The translations under genes were made by a program, and so were the position numbers. Below, piece by piece: positions 1 through 6,898 of a DNA stretch of 9,043 nt (position 1 is its first letter; each line of letters begins with the position of its first letter). The stretch is from positions 1 through 9,043 of the forward strand of contig JAESSU010000539.1 in assembly GCA_016763955.1 (NCBI GenBank), given 5' to 3'. The notes under the pieces are model-generated. The model had not been told where the DNA came from. It did not search any database and saw nothing but the letters and a program-made list of their open reading frames with translations. The DNA comes from Phycisphaeraceae bacterium (GTDB taxonomy: Bacteria > Planctomycetota > Phycisphaerae > Phycisphaerales > Phycisphaeraceae).

Positions 1-177
1 ACGTGATTACGATCGCCATCTTTATAAGTCGAGAAACTTGGTAGAACGCTTATTTCAGAAGCTTAAAAGCTACCGTCGCATCGCCACACGCTACGAAAGG
101 CTGGCTAGAAACTACCAATCCATGCTCCATTTAGTCGCAACCGTCATCTGGCTAGCATGATTGAGAACGCTGCCTAA
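1..177 (+). mobile_element. Right end of an IS5-like insertion sequence (outer boundary uncertain)
   Basis: The transposase tail finishes at 160, and such elements usually end within tens of bases of the stop codon. A CTAA at 174-177 fits the YTAR-type target often used by IS5 relatives, so the element may end near 173 with CTAA as target duplication. The left end lies outside the window, so neither the terminal inverted repeat nor a matching duplication can be confirmed. The boundary is a guess; the presence of an IS end is well supported by the transposase. Confidence 0.45.
2..160 (+). CDS. IS5/IS4-superfamily DDE transposase, C-terminal end only (5' part outside the window)
   Basis: The reading frame is open from the left edge to a TGA at 158-160 and gives 52 residues. 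They include DYDRHLYKSRNLVERLFQKL, then a K-S-Y-R-R-I-A-T-R-Y-E-R-L-A-R-N-Y segment, and the protein ends in VIWLA. The R-N-x-V-E-R-x-F-x-x-L-K-x-x-R-x-x-A-x-R-Y-x-x pattern is the usual C-terminal signature of IS5-family transposases (DDE fold) and contains the last catalytic Glu, here the E of NLVER. The enzyme would cut and join the ends of its own insertion sequence. The stop codon is intact and no frameshift is visible in the part seen. Whether the upstream part is complete, and so whether the element is active, cannot be judged. Family assignment is confident; the subgroup is not. Confidence 0.85.
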   Translation, partial: RDYDRHLYKSRNLVERLFQKLKSYRRIATRYERLARNYQSMLHLVATVIWLA

Positions 178-201
178 GTCAAACACATCTAATCTTTGAC
201 C

Positions 202-205
202 GGAG
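202..205 (+). promoter_or_regulatory. Ribosome binding site GGAG that decides a TTG start
   Basis: GGAG at 202-205 is followed by 8 bases and then TTG at 214-216. It supports TTG 214 over the in-frame TTG at 196, which overlaps nothing resembling a Shine-Dalgarno, and over the in-frame ATG at 247, which has none at a suitable distance. Confidence 0.6.
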
Positions 206-213
206 CACATCCA

Positions 214-1062
214 TTGACACATCATCTCCAAAACCATTTTGCGATAATGGCATCCATTCTAATCCTCTGCATGCTAACACTCACCGGCTGCCAAACGATG
301 CAAGACCTACTTCAAGCGATGCCCAAACCCACCGCGGAAATTCAATCCCTATCACTGGGAAATATTAATCTCAAAAATTCGACCGTGAACATCGCCATCA
401 AAGTCAACAATCCTTACAGCGTCTCAATCCCCAATCTCAATTTGGATTACGCTCTTAAAACACAAGGCATTGACTTTATCTCAGGCATGGTTTCATCAGA
501 CACCGCAATCCAGGCCCGGCAATCCTCAACAATCAATATTCCCGTGAAAGTCTCCTACGCATCCTTACTCAAACTCGCTCAGACCGTGCGCCCTGGGCAA
601 GTGATTGCATATGATGCTCACGTCAAACTTTCAACTCATGTACCGGGCGTTGGGCCCTTGAGTCTGCCCATGCACAAACAAGGCCAATTGCCCGTTCCCA
701 TGATCCCCAAAGTGACCATCAGTCAGGTCGATTGGGGCAACATCTCACTGACAAATACCAATGCGGTGATTCATCTGAATGTCACCAATCTCAATGCCTT
801 TACGGTGGGCATGAAACAACTGGACTACAATTTTTCCATCGGCGGGCAATCAGTCTTCAATTCAAAAATCACAACCCCACGACAATTTGAAACAAATAAA
901 ATGCAAACGTTGCAGATCCCCATCTCTTTCAAAGCCACCCGTCTTGGGTTTGGCATTTTAAACATGATCCGAAACAAAAAAGCCAGCTACAGCATGTCCG
1001 GCAAGCTCGATGCGCAAACACCGTATGGCCCGATCACATTCCCGTTTTCAAGTCATCACTAG
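214..1062 (+). CDS. Lipoprotein with two WHy / LEA type 2 domains
   Basis: The protein has 282 residues from TTG 214; the longest frame starts at TTG 196 and adds 6 residues. A hydrophobic stretch (residues 11-25) ends in the lipobox L-T-G-C with Cys26, so it is probably exported and lipidated at a membrane. The segment before the hydrophobic core has no Lys or Arg, only His, which is unusual for a signal peptide. The mature part has two similar halves, about residues 40-155 and 162-282. Each begins with an I-x-S/I-L/V-x-x-G/W-N-I-x-L pattern and has the N-N-P-Y or T-N-L-N-A-F turn typical of WHy (water stress and hypersensitive response) domains of the LEA_2 family. Bacterial members are poorly characterised and linked by annotation to stress or desiccation; no function is shown here. 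It stands alone between an IS end and a convergent regulator gene. No promoter is evident in the short gap left by the IS. Confidence 0.8.
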   Translation: MTHHLQNHFAIMASILILCMLTLTGCQTMQDLLQAMPKPTAEIQSLSLGNINLKNSTVNIAIKVNNPYSVSIPNLNLDYALKTQGIDFISGMVSSDTAIQARQSSTINIPVKVSYASLLKLAQTVRPGQVIAYDAHVKLSTHVPGVGPLSLPMHKQGQLPVPMIPKVTISQVDWGNISLTNTNAVIHLNVTNLNAFTVGMKQLDYNFSIGGQSVFNSKITTPRQFETNKMQTLQIPISFKATRLGFGILNMIRNKKASYSMSGKLDAQTPYGPITFPFSSHH

Positions 1063-1066
1063 AGCA

Positions 1067-1188
1067 TCATTGCAGCTAAAACGACACGTATTGCATCTTG
1101 CGATGCATCAGCGGCACGCCCCCGGAAGTGTCGCAGCTATTTCCTGTAGCACTGCCAATCGTGATCCAATACCATTTAGCTGCAATGA
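1067..1188. repeat. 14-bp perfect inverted repeat enclosing a long imperfect hairpin
   Basis: TCATTGCAGCTAAA at 1067-1080 is the exact reverse complement of 1175-1188. Pairing continues inward: 1088-1097 with 1163-1172 (9 of 10), 1101-1104 with 1158-1161, and an apical stem GCGGCAC/GTGTCGC (1111-1117 with 1128-1134, one G-T pair) around a 10-nt loop. The whole 122 nt could fold as one long hairpin. It begins 5 nt after the lipoprotein stop codon. It could be a 3' UTR structure, a small RNA or a MITE-like element; the sequence alone does not decide. Confidence 0.6.
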
Positions 1189-1257
1189 ACGACTAGTGGT
1201 TTATTGCAGATAGAACGTCACATGATGCATCAGCGATGCGTCGCATCGCAGCTATTT
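1069..1257 (+). repeat. Diverged tandem duplication of a structured intergenic unit
   Basis: Copy 1 (1069-1142) and copy 2 (1203-1257) share three blocks in the same order. Block A is 19 nt (1069-1087 and 1203-1221, 16 of 19 identical). Block B is GATGCATCAGCG (1102-1113 and 1224-1235, identical). Block C is TCGCAGCTATTT (1131-1142 and 1246-1257, identical). Copy 2 is shorter, with 2 instead of 14 nt between A and B, and 10 instead of 17 nt between B and C. The unit codes for nothing obvious. It may be a duplicated terminator region or a short dispersed repeat. Confidence 0.7.
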
Positions 1258-1259
1258 TT
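1233..1259 (+). terminator. Likely rho-independent terminator of the lipoprotein gene
   Basis: A 7-bp perfect stem GCGATGC/GCATCGC (1233-1239 and 1243-1249) with loop GTC is followed by AGCTA and five T (1255-1259). It lies 170 bases after the stop codon. The U run is short and offset by 5 bases, so efficiency may be modest. Confidence 0.5.
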
Positions 1260-1260
1260 A

Positions 1261-1314
1261 AAACAAAAATGATGACGAAATGATGAGTGCTTTAAATTTC
1301 AATCGCGCGTCATC
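1261..1314 (-). terminator. Possible terminator of the AraC-family gene
   Basis: Read on the minus strand, a 7-bp stem GATGACG (1314-1308) and CGTCATC (1277-1271) closes a 30-nt loop and is followed by ATTTTTGTTT. It begins 3 bases after the TAA stop. The loop is long for a classic terminator, so this is a weak call. Confidence 0.3.
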
Positions 1315-1317
1315 GAC

Positions 1318-2166
1318 TTAAAACAAACGTTGTCGAAATTGAAGCGGGCTTTGAGAGGTGATGCGCTTAAACTGAACCCCTAGATCACCGGTGTTTTCAT
1401 AGCCTAGTTTATGAGCAATGGTTTGCAAACTAATACTATGATCACCGAGCATACTTATCGCTCGGTCAATGCGTAAACGATGCTGGTACGCGCTAAGTTC
1501 CATGCCTGTTCGTTTAAAAAATGTCGCACGAATTTTGCTCGCAGGGATATCGCATTGCTGGCTTAGTGATTCAATACTTAGGGCCTTGTCCAAGTTTTGA
1601 ACTAAGTCATTACGACAGATCGTCAGCAAATCATTATCCTTAATCGGCTGATGTGTGAGCTCCAAAATCAATTGCTGGGCAGATAACGCAGTCCATGCCA
1701 ACGTATCATCAGGGCTATTGCGAAGTGCATCGGTGATCTGGTCAAAAGTTTCAAGCAACGACAACACCACACCCACATTCACCACCGTGCGATCTGAATT
1801 AATGATATTTATTGACATCAGCTGCTGAGCAAATTCAGCTTCAATTCCCATGCGGACACAAGCCCATCCTGATGTTTCCTCAGGCAACAAACGGTAACGT
1901 GTGTCTGCTGGAATCTGCAACACATCACCAGCCTGAATCGTGATGCGTTGACCATTTGGATAGAGCTGATAATCTGCCTGACCTTCGAGCACATAAATCA
2001 ACTGCCATTGACTTAGTTCGATGTAGGCATCTTGTTGCTTTTGCATATGATCAGCAGTCTGAAAACCGCAAAAAATCACGGAAGATTTACTGATAAGGCT
2101 CACACTGCGATAGGCAATGTCATCTCGCAAAAAACGAGCAGGAATGAGTACCAGTTCATCATTCAT
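1318..2166 (-). CDS. AraC-family transcriptional regulator with N-terminal cupin
   Basis: The protein has 282 residues, the usual size for the family. Residues 50-95 form a cupin-like sensor strand set, with E-G-Q-A-D-Y at 61-66 and A-G-D-V-L-Q-I-P at 79-86. Residues 185-282 are the DNA-binding domain with two helix-turn-helix units. The first is about 197-218 (LSQQCDIPASKIRATFFKRT) and the second about 245-275, with I-A-H-K-L-G-Y at 250-256 and the closing F-K-R-I-T-S-Q-S-P-L-Q-F-R. The usual I-A-x-x-x-G-F is I-A-x-x-x-G-Y, and the normal S-Y-F segment is replaced by D-L-G, a divergence in the recognition helix. The start is supported by AGAGGA 9 bases before the ATG. It should bind DNA and respond to a small ligand, target unknown. 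It shares the strand of acs, but a terminator lies between them, so it is probably transcribed separately and no link to acetate is shown. Confidence 0.88.
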   Translation of the reverse strand: MNDELVLIPARFLRDDIAYRSVSLISKSSVIFCGFQTADHMQKQQDAYIELSQWQLIYVLEGQADYQLYPNGQRITIQAGDVLQIPADTRYRLLPEETSGWACVRMGIEAEFAQQLMSINIINSDRTVVNVGVVLSLLETFDQITDALRNSPDDTLAWTALSAQQLILELTHQPIKDNDLLTICRNDLVQNLDKALSIESLSQQCDIPASKIRATFFKRTGMELSAYQHRLRIDRAISMLGDHSISLQTIAHKLGYENTGDLGVQFKRITSQSPLQFRQRLF

Positions 2167-2258
2167 CGGTTGTCATCCTCTTTTATGCGTTGAACTGAGG
2201 TGGGCACGGCTATCAGATCTCGAGTTTCCAGTTCATCTAAATCAATCCCTAAATCACA

Positions 2259-2313
2259 ATACCCGAAAACAGCAAAGTAATGAAACTGCGAGTTCTATAT
2301 GCCCATCGGGTAT
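2259..2313. repeat. 8-bp inverted repeat upstream of the AraC-family gene
   Basis: ATACCCGA (2259-2266) and TCGGGTAT (2306-2313) are exact reverse complements, centred about 120 bases upstream of the regulator start, with 39 bases between arms. They could be paired operator half-sites or be chance. The rest of the 2167-2321 gap shows no clear promoter. Confidence 0.3.
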
Positions 2314-2315
2314 CC

Positions 2316-2351
2316 ATAAAAACAGCCACACACCCAAGGGCATGCGGCTGT
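2316..2351 (-). terminator. Rho-independent terminator of acs
   Basis: On the minus strand the sequence reads ACAGCC, then GCATGCCCTTGGGTGTGT, then GGCTGT and TTTTAT. The outer 6-bp stem pairs 2346-2351 with 2322-2327, inner pairs (CA/TG and CCC/GGG) extend it with mismatches, and a U tract follows. It starts 40 bases after the acs stop codon and separates acs from the AraC-family gene. Confidence 0.7.
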
Positions 2352-2390
2352 CATTATATCTATGAATAACACATCTAAAAATAGATTTCG

Positions 2391-4343
2391 TTATTCGTCT
2401 TTGTTGTCAATTAAGTCCTGCACGACGGATGGATCAGCCAGCGTGGAAATATCACCAACCTTGTCGCTTTCACCTTCAGCAATCTTGCGAAGAATCCGAC
2501 GCATGATTTTACCCGAGCGTGTCTTGGGCAAACTTGGAGCCCACTGGATCGCATCAGGGGTCGCAATCGGGCCGATATGTTGACGAACGCATTTTACCAA
2601 TTCGCCCTTTAATTCATCCGTCCCTTCAATCCCGTTTTTAAGGGTGACGTAAGCATAAATACCTTGCCCCTTGATTGGATGCGGACACCCCACGACGGCG
2701 GCTTCGGCCACGCTGCTGTGAGCCACCAGTGCGGATTCGACTTCTGCGGTTCCCAAACGGTGACCGGAGATGTTAATCACATCGTCTACGCGCCCTAGCA
2801 ACCAGTAGTCACCATCAGCATCAACCTTCGCACCGTCACCGGTAAAGTACATGCCTTCATAGGTGCTAAAATAGGTACTGACAAAGCGATTGTGATCGCC
2901 CCAAGTGGTGCGCATAATGCCCGGCCATGGCTTTTTAATACAGAGCTTGCCTGATTCACCTGTTGCAACTTCATTGCCTTGATCATCCAAAATGACTGGC
3001 TCAACACCAAAGAAGGGTCGCGTCGCACAGCCGGGCTTCATCTTAATTGCCCCAGGCAATCCGGTGATCATATGCCCGCCTGTTTCCGTCTGCCACCAAG
3101 TATCAACAATAGGGCAACGGCCATGTCCGACGACGTTGTAGTACCACTGCCAAACTTCGGGGTTGATCGGTTCGCCGACTGTGCCTAGCACTTTGAGACT
3201 CGATAAATCATGTTGGGTCACAAAGTCATCACCGGCTTGAATCAATGCACGAATTGCAGTGGGAGCGGTGTAAAACTGCGTGACTTTGTACTTATCAACC
3301 ACGTCCCAAAATCGCCCCGCATCGGGATATGTAGGCACGCCTTCAAACACCACTTGGGTTGCACCATTAAACAATGGGCCATAAGCAATGTAACTATGTC
3401 CGGTGATCCATCCCACGTCTGCAGTACACCACCAGATGTCTCCCTCTTGATAGTCAAAGGTGTATTTAAATGTGGTCGCAGTCCAGACCATGAACCCGCC
3501 GGTGGTATGCAAAACGCCCTTAGGTTTTCCTGTGGAACCGGAAGTATAGAGAATAAACAGCGGGTCTTCAGCATCAAGCCAGACCACCGGGCAATCAGCA
3601 GACGCATCGGCCATCGCATCGTGATACCAGACGTCGCGTCCTTCTTGCATGGGGACATCATTGCCCGTGCGCTGAACCACAAGAACATGCTCGACGCTTG
3701 GACACTGTGCCACCGCGATATCTGCATTGGTCTTCATCGGGATATCGTTCTTAGCCCCGCGAAGTGCTGTGTCCTGAGTGATAATCAGTTTGCACAACGA
3801 ATCATTAGCACGGTCGCGTAAAGCTTCTGAACTAAACGCACCAAACACCACAGAGTGGATCGCACCAATCCGGGCGCAAGCAAGCATCGCAATAGAAGCT
3901 TGCGGGATCATCTGCATGTACAAGCATACGCGGTCGCCTTTTTCGACACCCATGCTTTTAAGAACGTTGGCTAACTTGCTCACTTCTTCGTGAAGCTGTT
4001 TATAGGTATAAGTTTTATCATCGCCTGGCTCGTTACCTTCCCAGAGAATCGCAACCTGATCACCACGAGTTTCAAGATGACGATCCAGCGCGTTGTAACA
4101 AATATTCGTCTGGCCACCCGCAAACCATTTCGTGGTGGCCTTGTCTGCCCAATCATATTCACGGACGCGTTGCCATTTTTTTTCCCAATGGAATGTCGAA
4201 GCGATCTCACCCCAGAACTTATCGGGATCCGCAATGGACTGGTCGTACATCTCTTGATACTGCGCCTCACTAGAGACATAAGCCTTAGCCGCAAAGTCGG
4301 CGGGGGGCGCGATGGATAAGGTGGCCTTAGAGGGCTCGGTCAT
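2391..4343 (-). CDS. acs: Acetyl-CoA synthetase (AMP-forming)
   Basis: The protein has 650 residues and is full length for the family. It converts acetate, ATP and CoA to acetyl-CoA, AMP and pyrophosphate through acetyl-adenylate in the cytoplasm. Visible motifs are the phosphate-binding loop [11 protein letters not shown] (266-276), [13 protein letters not shown] (304-316), the substrate-pocket segment [10 protein letters not shown] (414-423) whose Trp limits acyl size in known Acs enzymes, YFTGDGA (499-505), [20 protein letters not shown] (517-536), and the C-terminal [11 protein letters not shown] (606-616). Lys612 in the last motif matches the catalytic lysine that is reversibly acetylated in Salmonella Acs. 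The longest frame starts 11 codons earlier at 4376, but AAGGAG lies 8 bases before the ATG at 4343 and none precedes the earlier one. It is divergent from a hybrid kinase gene with a 300-base shared region, and a terminator follows it. All key residues are present. Confidence 0.97.
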   Translation of the reverse strand: MTEPSKATLSIAPPADFAAKAYVSSEAQYQEMYDQSIADPDKFWGEIASTFHWEKKWQRVREYDWADKATTKWFAGGQTNICYNALDRHLETRGDQVAILWEGNEPGDDKTYTYKQLHEEVSKLANVLKSMGVEKGDRVCLYMQMIPQASIAMLACARIGAIHSVVFGAFSSEALRDRANDSLCKLIITQDTALRGAKNDIPMKTNADIAVAQCPSVEHVLVVQRTGNDVPMQEGRDVWYHDAMADASADCPVVWLDAEDPLFILYTSGSTGKPKGVLHTTGGFMVWTATTFKYTFDYQEGDIWWCTADVGWITGHSYIAYGPLFNGATQVVFEGVPTYPDAGRFWDVVDKYKVTQFYTAPTAIRALIQAGDDFVTQHDLSSLKVLGTVGEPINPEVWQWYYNVVGHGRCPIVDTWWQTETGGHMITGLPGAIKMKPGCATRPFFGVEPVILDDQGNEVATGESGKLCIKKPWPGIMRTTWGDHNRFVSTYFSTYEGMYFTGDGAKVDADGDYWLLGRVDDVINISGHRLGTAEVESALVAHSSVAEAAVVGCPHPIKGQGIYAYVTLKNGIEGTDELKGELVKCVRQHIGPIATPDAIQWAPSLPKTRSGKIMRRILRKIAEGESDKVGDISTLADPSVVQDLIDNKDE

Positions 4344-4351
4344 AGAAACGT

Positions 4352-4357
4352 CTCCTT
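4352..4357 (-). promoter_or_regulatory. Ribosome binding site AAGGAG of acs
   Basis: A perfect AAGGAG on the minus strand lies 8 bases upstream of the ATG at 4343-4341. It fixes the start at the second in-frame Met and not at the one 33 bases upstream. Confidence 0.85.
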
Positions 4358-4406
4358 GGGTTGTAGCGGTACGCAAAAAAGTTAATCAAAGTTGCTGATG
4401 ATTGTC

Positions 4407-4426
4407 CTATTGGCAGAAACCAATAG
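4407..4426. repeat. Perfect 7-bp hairpin in the acs leader
   Basis: CTATTGG (4407-4413) and CCAATAG (4420-4426) pair exactly around the loop CAGAAA. It lies 64-83 bases upstream of the acs start, inside the leader if the proposed promoter is right. It overlaps one copy of the 12-bp direct repeat, so it may be an operator or an RNA stem. Confidence 0.5.
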
Positions 4427-4464
4427 CAATCCCAATCTGCTTAATTTAGACACTACTGGCAGAA
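4407..4464. repeat. Two 12-bp direct repeats CTAYTGGCAGAA upstream of acs
   Basis: CTATTGGCAGAA (4407-4418) and CTACTGGCAGAA (4453-4464) differ at one base and start 46 bases apart. One falls in the spacer of the proposed acs promoter and the other within its leader. This arrangement is what a regulator binding site pair could look like; the protein is unknown. Confidence 0.5.
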
Positions 4465-4470
4465 TGTAAA
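4443..4470 (-). promoter_or_regulatory. Candidate sigma70-type promoter of acs
   Basis: Read on the minus strand, TTTACA (4470-4465, 5 of 6 to the -35 consensus) and TAAATT (4448-4443, 4 of 6) are separated by 16 bases. Transcription would start near 4436, giving a leader of about 90 bases. This is a pattern match only. Confidence 0.33.
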
Positions 4471-4498
4471 GACCGTGACCCGGATGCATTGAGAATCT

Positions 4499-4508
4499 CC
4501 CCCCCCCC
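4499..4508. repeat. Run of ten C in the acs/kinase control region
   Basis: Ten consecutive C lie 136-145 bases upstream of the kinase start and just upstream of the proposed acs -35 box. Runs of this length are prone to slippage in replication. The remainder of the 4344-4643 gap holds an AT-rich stretch (4518-4560) with a possible kinase -10 element TTTAAT at 4540-4545, but no convincing -35. Confidence 0.9.
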
Positions 4509-4643
4509 TGTCACAAGTATTACACACTCTTTTCTCCTATTTAATACATACATTTACTTATGTCCCAAAACTAAAACGCCGATCATTACGGTGTACTTTT
4601 ACTTGCGTCTTCGCACTTACACAACTCGCCAGACAGGGCATTA

Positions 4644-6641
4644 ATGGCTTGGAATTTTAAATTCAAACACATAAGCATCAAGGGACAAATTCGTTTGACC
4701 ATGATTATTATGTCATTGGCGACGGTTTTGCTTGGAATCATAAGTCTATACGGACTCAACCATCTACAGCAAGAATGGGAGCGGTTAGCTGACCACTCTA
4801 AACACCGCACGCGACCGACCGCCCAGATTGCGACCCAGATTCTGCAATGTCGACGTTATGAAAAAGACATGTTTTTGAATCTACTAGATATCCCTCGTTT
4901 TGAATCTTATCTTAACAAGTGGAATCAGAAGATCAGCCAACTCTCTGAGACTCTCGGTGATTACTCTGACCATTGCTCTGCCTCCAACAAGATTAAGGAG
5001 GCTGAACGATGGCTTGTAGATGTCAACCTCTATCAGAATGCAGTGATGACGATCGTGCAGCAGATTAAAGCCAAGGAAATTCAAACACCCCAACAAGCCA
5101 ATCTGGCAATGATGCCGCAAAAACACAGCGTCCGCTCTCTTATTCTCGACAGCTTTATTACTTTTAACAATAACTATTTAGCGACACAGAGAATCACGCA
5201 ACATCACGCTAGGGAAATGACGTTTTTTAAATCGATCCTATTCATCCTGCTTCCCCTGCTCATTCTTGGCTGTACTGTAGCCATGATCAACATACCGCGT
5301 CGCATTGTTAATCCACTTAAATCCTTGAATCTTGCAGCAACCCGTCTACGTGATGGCGATTTGAATGCGCGCGTCGACACCAACCTACCGAACAACGAAC
5401 TGGGCAAACTCGGCATTACCTTCAATGAAATGGCCCAGCAACTTCAGCTCCATGAAGTACAACTCCGTGAAGCCTGCAATGCAGCCGAATCACTGAACAT
5501 TTCCAAGACCCGATTCCTCACGAACATAAGCCATGAACTGCGGACACCACTCACCGCAATTCTTGGATATGCTGAGTGTCTGCATCAACCCGACATGCTT
5601 GATGAATCTGCACAAGTCATCACTCGGTCTGGTGAACACCTCTTACAAATTGTTAACAACCTCCTGCAATTAACTGAAATTGAAACAACCCAATTCCATG
5701 TCTATGGACAGCAGACCCAACTCATGGAATTGATCAGGGAAGTCACTCAAGAGATCGAGCCCGCATGCATCAATAAACAACTGCAACTAATCCTGCCCCA
5801 AAACATGGCTTTAGAACATGACATCTACACAGATCCACTGCATTTAAAGGGGATATTGGAACATTTACTCAACAATGCAGTCAAATTCACCCCACAGGGA
5901 TCCATAAGCATCCGTTGTCGAGAGTCCAAACAGGACCAATGTTTTGTCATCGAAATTCAAGACACCGGCAAAGGGATGACCCCCATACAAATCCAACGTG
6001 CAGGACAGCTCTTTGAACAGGGAGACGACTCGCTCACCCGGACTCATGGCGGCTTAGGGAACGGCCTAGCATTAAGCAAACGAATTCTTGAATATATGGA
6101 AGGCCAATTAAGTATCCAAAGCAAGGTAGATACGGGAACCTGTATCACCCTGACGCTTCCATTTCATGCCCCAAATATGCCCGCCGCAGAAAAATCCCCA
6201 TCCCCGACAACGCCCTTAACAACGCCTCATCCATCCACAACCACCACACACCCTCGTGTCTTGATCGTTGATGACACGCCAGACATGCTAAAGCTAGCAT
6301 GTTCACTTCTTAATCGTGTTGATATTAAAACCGATTGTGCAGGAAATGGGCAAATCGCTGTCGATATGGCAATGCGATCACAACAGCTTAAACAACCCTA
6401 CGACCTGATCATCATGGACATGCAAATGCCCCAACTCGATGGCTACCAAGCAACTCGCTATTTACGCGAACACGGCTATACGCATTTGATTGTTGCCCAC
6501 ACCGCACATGCCTTAAACGCTGATCGACAAAAATGCCTTGATGCCGGCTGTGATGACTACATCGCCAAGCCCATCAAGCCCAAACAGTTCATTAAATATG
6601 TGCAGAACTACCTTAAACAAACAAACACCAACGCCTCGTAA
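4644..6641 (+). CDS. Membrane-bound hybrid histidine kinase with C-terminal receiver domain
   Basis: The protein has 665 residues. TM1 spans about 18-38, followed by a roughly 155-residue extracytoplasmic helical sensor of the four-helix-bundle kind, with the R-R-Y-E-K-D-M-F-L-N segment typical of such sensors, and TM2 at about 195-217. A HAMP linker (218-270) leads to a HisKA domain whose H-box FLTNISHELRTPL places the phosphorylated His at 297. The HATPase has N-box residues N410-N411, G1 box DTGKGM from D440 and G2 box GGLGNGL at 469-475. A Pro/Thr-rich linker (about 507-537) joins a receiver domain with acid pair D543-D544, phosphoacceptor D592 in IIMDMQMPQLDG, T620 and K642. All catalytic residues are present, so autophosphorylation and phosphotransfer to D592 are expected. 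There is no DNA-binding output, so a separate phosphotransfer protein or regulator must exist elsewhere. The signal is unknown. The start has only a weak AGGG ahead of it. Its divergence from acs suggests a possible link to acetate metabolism. Confidence 0.93.
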   Translation: MAWNFKFKHISIKGQIRLTMIIMSLATVLLGIISLYGLNHLQQEWERLADHSKHRTRPTAQIATQILQCRRYEKDMFLNLLDIPRFESYLNKWNQKISQLSETLGDYSDHCSASNKIKEAERWLVDVNLYQNAVMTIVQQIKAKEIQTPQQANLAMMPQKHSVRSLILDSFITFNNNYLATQRITQHHAREMTFFKSILFILLPLLILGCTVAMINIPRRIVNPLKSLNLAATRLRDGDLNARVDTNLPNNELGKLGITFNEMAQQLQLHEVQLREACNAAESLNISKTRFLTNISHELRTPLTAILGYAECLHQPDMLDESAQVITRSGEHLLQIVNNLLQLTEIETTQFHVYGQQTQLMELIREVTQEIEPACINKQLQLILPQNMALEHDIYTDPLHLKGILEHLLNNAVKFTPQGSISIRCRESKQDQCFVIEIQDTGKGMTPIQIQRAGQLFEQGDDSLTRTHGGLGNGLALSKRILEYMEGQLSIQSKVDTGTCITLTLPFHAPNMPAAEKSPSPTTPLTTPHPSTTTTHPRVLIVDDTPDMLKLACSLLNRVDIKTDCAGNGQIAVDMAMRSQQLKQPYDLIIMDMQMPQLDGYQATRYLREHGYTHLIVAHTAHALNADRQKCLDAGCDDYIAKPIKPKQFIKYVQNYLKQTNTNAS

Positions 6642-6795
6642 TCAATCTCACCTGCTCATTTCAATCATGTTTCGACTCACTTGGGACTGCATACAAATAA
6701 CGTCCCCACCAAGCGGTTAAGTAATCAAAACATTCTCTTGGGAACACAAAATGTCAAATTCCTTTTGACCGACTTCCCACTTCCGCACACTAGTC

Positions 6796-6825
6796 TTGAC
6801 AAATCCACACTATCGTGAGTCTAAT
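6796..6825 (+). promoter_or_regulatory. Sigma70-type promoter of the SPFH operon
   Basis: A consensus TTGACA (6796-6801) and TCTAAT (6820-6825, 5 of 6) are separated by 18 bases. Transcription would start near 6832, giving a leader of about 67 bases. The promoter overlaps the longer in-frame start at 6815, which argues against that start. The rest of the gap after the kinase stop (6642-6795) shows no clear terminator. Confidence 0.6.
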
Positions 6826-6851
6826 CCTGCTAGAATGCCTAGACAATAATT

Positions 6852-6886
6852 TCCTGGGCAAACTTCCTAAACACCAATTCCCAGGA
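6852..6886 (+). promoter_or_regulatory. Leader hairpin next to the SPFH ribosome binding site
   Basis: TCCTGGG (6852-6858) pairs exactly with CCCAGGA (6880-6886) around a 21-nt loop. The ribosome binding site AGGAG (6888-6892) follows at once. The same 5' arm (TTCCTG, 6851-6856) could instead pair with CAGGAG at 6887-6892 and hide the binding site, so two alternative folds are possible. Confidence 0.4.
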
Positions 6887-6898
6887 CAGGAGACCACT

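Noticed and set aside
1010..1213. A 67-codon + frame spanning the lipoprotein end and the repeat region
   Set aside because: It overlaps the lipoprotein in another frame, and its second half is the structured repeat; there is no protein-like composition or start signal.
3242..3727. A 161-codon open frame on the - strand
   Set aside because: It is an out-of-frame overlap inside acs with no recognisable motifs.
3210..3821. A 203-codon open frame on the + strand
   Set aside because: It lies fully antisense to the conserved core of acs, resembles no family and has no ribosome binding site; it is a coding shadow.
6680..6713. A possible terminator after the kinase (GGGAC/GTCCC or CTTGG/CCAAG)
   Set aside because: The stems are only 5 bp, compete with each other and are not followed by a U run.
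6815..6898. A longer SPFH protein start with 28 extra residues
   Set aside because: It overlaps the predicted promoter and leader and has no ribosome binding site, whereas AGGAG sits 6 bases before the ATG at 6899.
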